Assembly: GCA_036517695.1 (NCBI GenBank)
Contig: DATDVC010000042.1
Location: forward strand, 1-5,497
Direction of reading: 5' to 3'
From: DATDVC01 sp036517695
Lineage (GTDB): Bacteria > Patescibacteriota > Minisyncoccia > Phycocordibacterales > WO2-35-19
Length of the DNA: 5,497 bases
Below are positions 4,861 to 5,497 of the stretch, one piece after another. Position 1 is the first letter of the stretch. The number at the start of each line of letters is the position of its first letter. Made by a program: the position numbers and the translations under genes. Below the pieces are notes generated by a model. That model was not told where the DNA came from and ran no database searches. It saw only the letters and a list, made by a program, of their open reading frames with translations.

Positions 4861-5322
4861 GTGCCAAATTTTAAAAAACCAAGAAGCGGATGTTTAAATT
4901 GTGGTAAAGAGCAAGCCAGATCATATTATAAGTATTGCAGCAATGCTTGTCAGCAGGCGTATCAAAATAAATGTTATATCCAAGATTGGAAGGCCGGTAG
5001 AGTAAGTGGGTTGATGAGTTTAGGTCTTGTGTCTAATCAAATCAAAAATTATTTACGTAAAAAACACGATAACAAATGCAGTTTGTGTGGATGGTCAAAA
5101 ACAAATATCAAAACCGGCATTGTTCCCCTTGTTGCTGATCATATAGACGGAAACTGGCGTAATAATATCGAAGACAACCTTCGTTTAATTTGTCCAAACT
5201 GTGACTCTATATCAGCTACTTATGCCGCTTTGAATAGAGGTAATGGGAGAGAAAACCGAGCACCAAGCAAAAGAAAACAGGAAGCTAATTTATTAATGCA
5301 GGCCGAAGTAGTTCAGGGGTAG
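4861..5322 (+). CDS. HNH endonuclease with N-terminal zinc ribbon
   Basis: The 153-residue product (from GTG 4861) has an N-terminal zinc ribbon (C11, C14, C26, C30; CLNCGKE...KYCSNAC), a QDWKAGRVSGL linker, then an HNH domain. The HNH domain has zinc cysteines C73-x2-C76 and C111-x2-C114, the metal-binding region ADHIDGNWRNN (92-102) with H94 and D96, EDNLRLICPNC (104-114) and TYAALNRGNGRENR (120-133). This layout is typical of phage and homing HNH nucleases, which cut DNA. The base after the last Cys pair is Asp, where many relatives have His. An ATG at 4837 would add eight residues, but it lies between the -35 and -10, so GTG is preferred. The basic tail runs into tRNA-Thr(CGT): the TAG stop is in the tRNA D loop. 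Likely a selfish gene settled in the tRNA cluster. Confidence 0.9.
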   Translation: MPNFKKPRSGCLNCGKEQARSYYKYCSNACQQAYQNKCYIQDWKAGRVSGLMSLGLVSNQIKNYLRKKHDNKCSLCGWSKTNIKTGIVPLVADHIDGNWRNNIEDNLRLICPNCDSISATYAALNRGNGRENRAPSKRKQEANLLMQAEVVQG

Positions 5323-5375
5323 AACATTACTTTCGTAAAGTAGGGACATGGGTTCGATTCCCATCTTCGGCTCCA
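5302..5375 (+). tRNA. tRNA-Thr (CGT), CCA encoded
   Basis: Complete cloverleaf: acceptor GCCGAAG/CTTCGGC, D arm GTTC/GAAC with loop AGGGGTA, anticodon stem TTACT/AGTAG around TTCGTAA (anticodon CGT), T stem ATGGG/CCCAT with loop TTCGATT, discriminator T, and a genomic CCA at 5373-5375. It reads ACG. Its first 21 bases are also the last codons and stop of the HNH gene, so the two must share a transcript unless a separate promoter lies inside the HNH gene. Confidence 0.95.
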
Positions 5376-5404
5376 AGATTAGAGATTCCGATTTTTGACC
5401 GACG

Positions 5405-5439
5405 AATTGGTGGGCGGCACAAAGTGCCGCCCATTGGTT
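5405..5439 (+). terminator. strong hairpin ending the tRNA-Thr cluster
   Basis: TGGGCGGCAC (5411-5420) pairs perfectly with GTGCCGCCCA (5424-5433) around loop AAA, and the stem can extend to 16 bp with G-T pairs (5405-5420 with 5424-5439). The T-rich tail is weak (TTGGTTGT, part of the stem). Its position 29 nt after the last tRNA supports a terminator or 3'-end role. I recognise nothing in the remaining bases to 5497. Confidence 0.65.
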
Positions 5440-5497
5440 GTAAACAAAAACCCTGCCCGAAACATCCCCGAACGCTCGTGCCCCGATCGAACTTAGG

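Noticed and set aside
4658..4897. 79-codon plus-strand open frame across the tRNA-Thr gene and the tRNA fragment
   Set aside because: It runs through a complete tRNA, and the product shows no family-like features; a chance open frame.
4817..5301. Group I intron inside a tRNA carrying the HNH gene
   Set aside because: No 3' exon (T arm plus AGGTGGC) follows the HNH gene; the next tRNA has its own complete 5' half, and I saw no group I core elements.
1..5497. CRISPR array, transposase or integrase, toxin-antitoxin pair
   Set aside because: No regularly spaced repeats and no protein with such motifs; the only mobile-type gene is the HNH nuclease.
5441..5497. Possible tRNA or tmRNA end on the minus strand near the right edge (TTCGATC-like string) and short CCCGA repeats
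   Set aside because: No stems pair around the TTCGATC string, and the repeats are too short to separate from chance.

Overview
The window looks like a piece of a small-genome bacterium, most probably a member of the Candidate Phyla Radiation (Patescibacteria, Parcubacteria-like). This is an inference. It rests on the gene types (a HIT protein with an H-x-H-x-W motif, a matrixin-like protease with a coiled-coil insert, an ECF sigma factor with a small three-helix membrane partner), very tight gene packing, no convincing Shine-Dalgarno sequence before any gene, and some tRNAs with odd loops. TGA is used as a stop several times, so the UGA=Gly code of Gracilibacteria/SR1 does not apply.

Layout. 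Positions 1-220 hold two CAU-anticodon tRNAs, divergently transcribed from a 68-bp spacer: an initiator-like tRNA on the minus strand and an elongator-type tRNA-Met on the plus strand. A minus-strand gene for a polytopic membrane protein follows (252-821), then tRNA-Asp(GTC) (899-972) with a strong hairpin terminator. Next is a three-gene group: a small secreted protein (1114-1485), an ECF-type sigma factor (1572-2114), and an overlapping membrane protein that is probably its anti-sigma partner (2099-2563). A compact set reading HIT protein, membrane-anchored zinc metalloprotease and VTT/DedA-like membrane protein (2624-4590) probably forms one transcript. The right end is a threonine tRNA cluster: intact tRNA-Thr(GGT), the 5' half of a third, Thr-like tRNA, an HNH endonuclease gene, and intact tRNA-Thr(CGT), closed by a strong hairpin.

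How the parts fit. The sigma factor and its partner look like a cell-envelope sensing pair, with the secreted protein upstream as candidate sensor or target. The protease and VTT protein also act at the membrane. The most unusual region is the Thr-tRNA cluster. The HNH gene sits where the rest of a tRNA-Thr (by elimination the TGT isoacceptor) would be expected, has its own promoter just after the tRNA fragment, and ends inside the D loop of the next tRNA. A second pattern spans the window: for three genes (sigma, HIT, HNH) a -10 box lies exactly 6 nt before the start codon, which predicts leaderless mRNAs.
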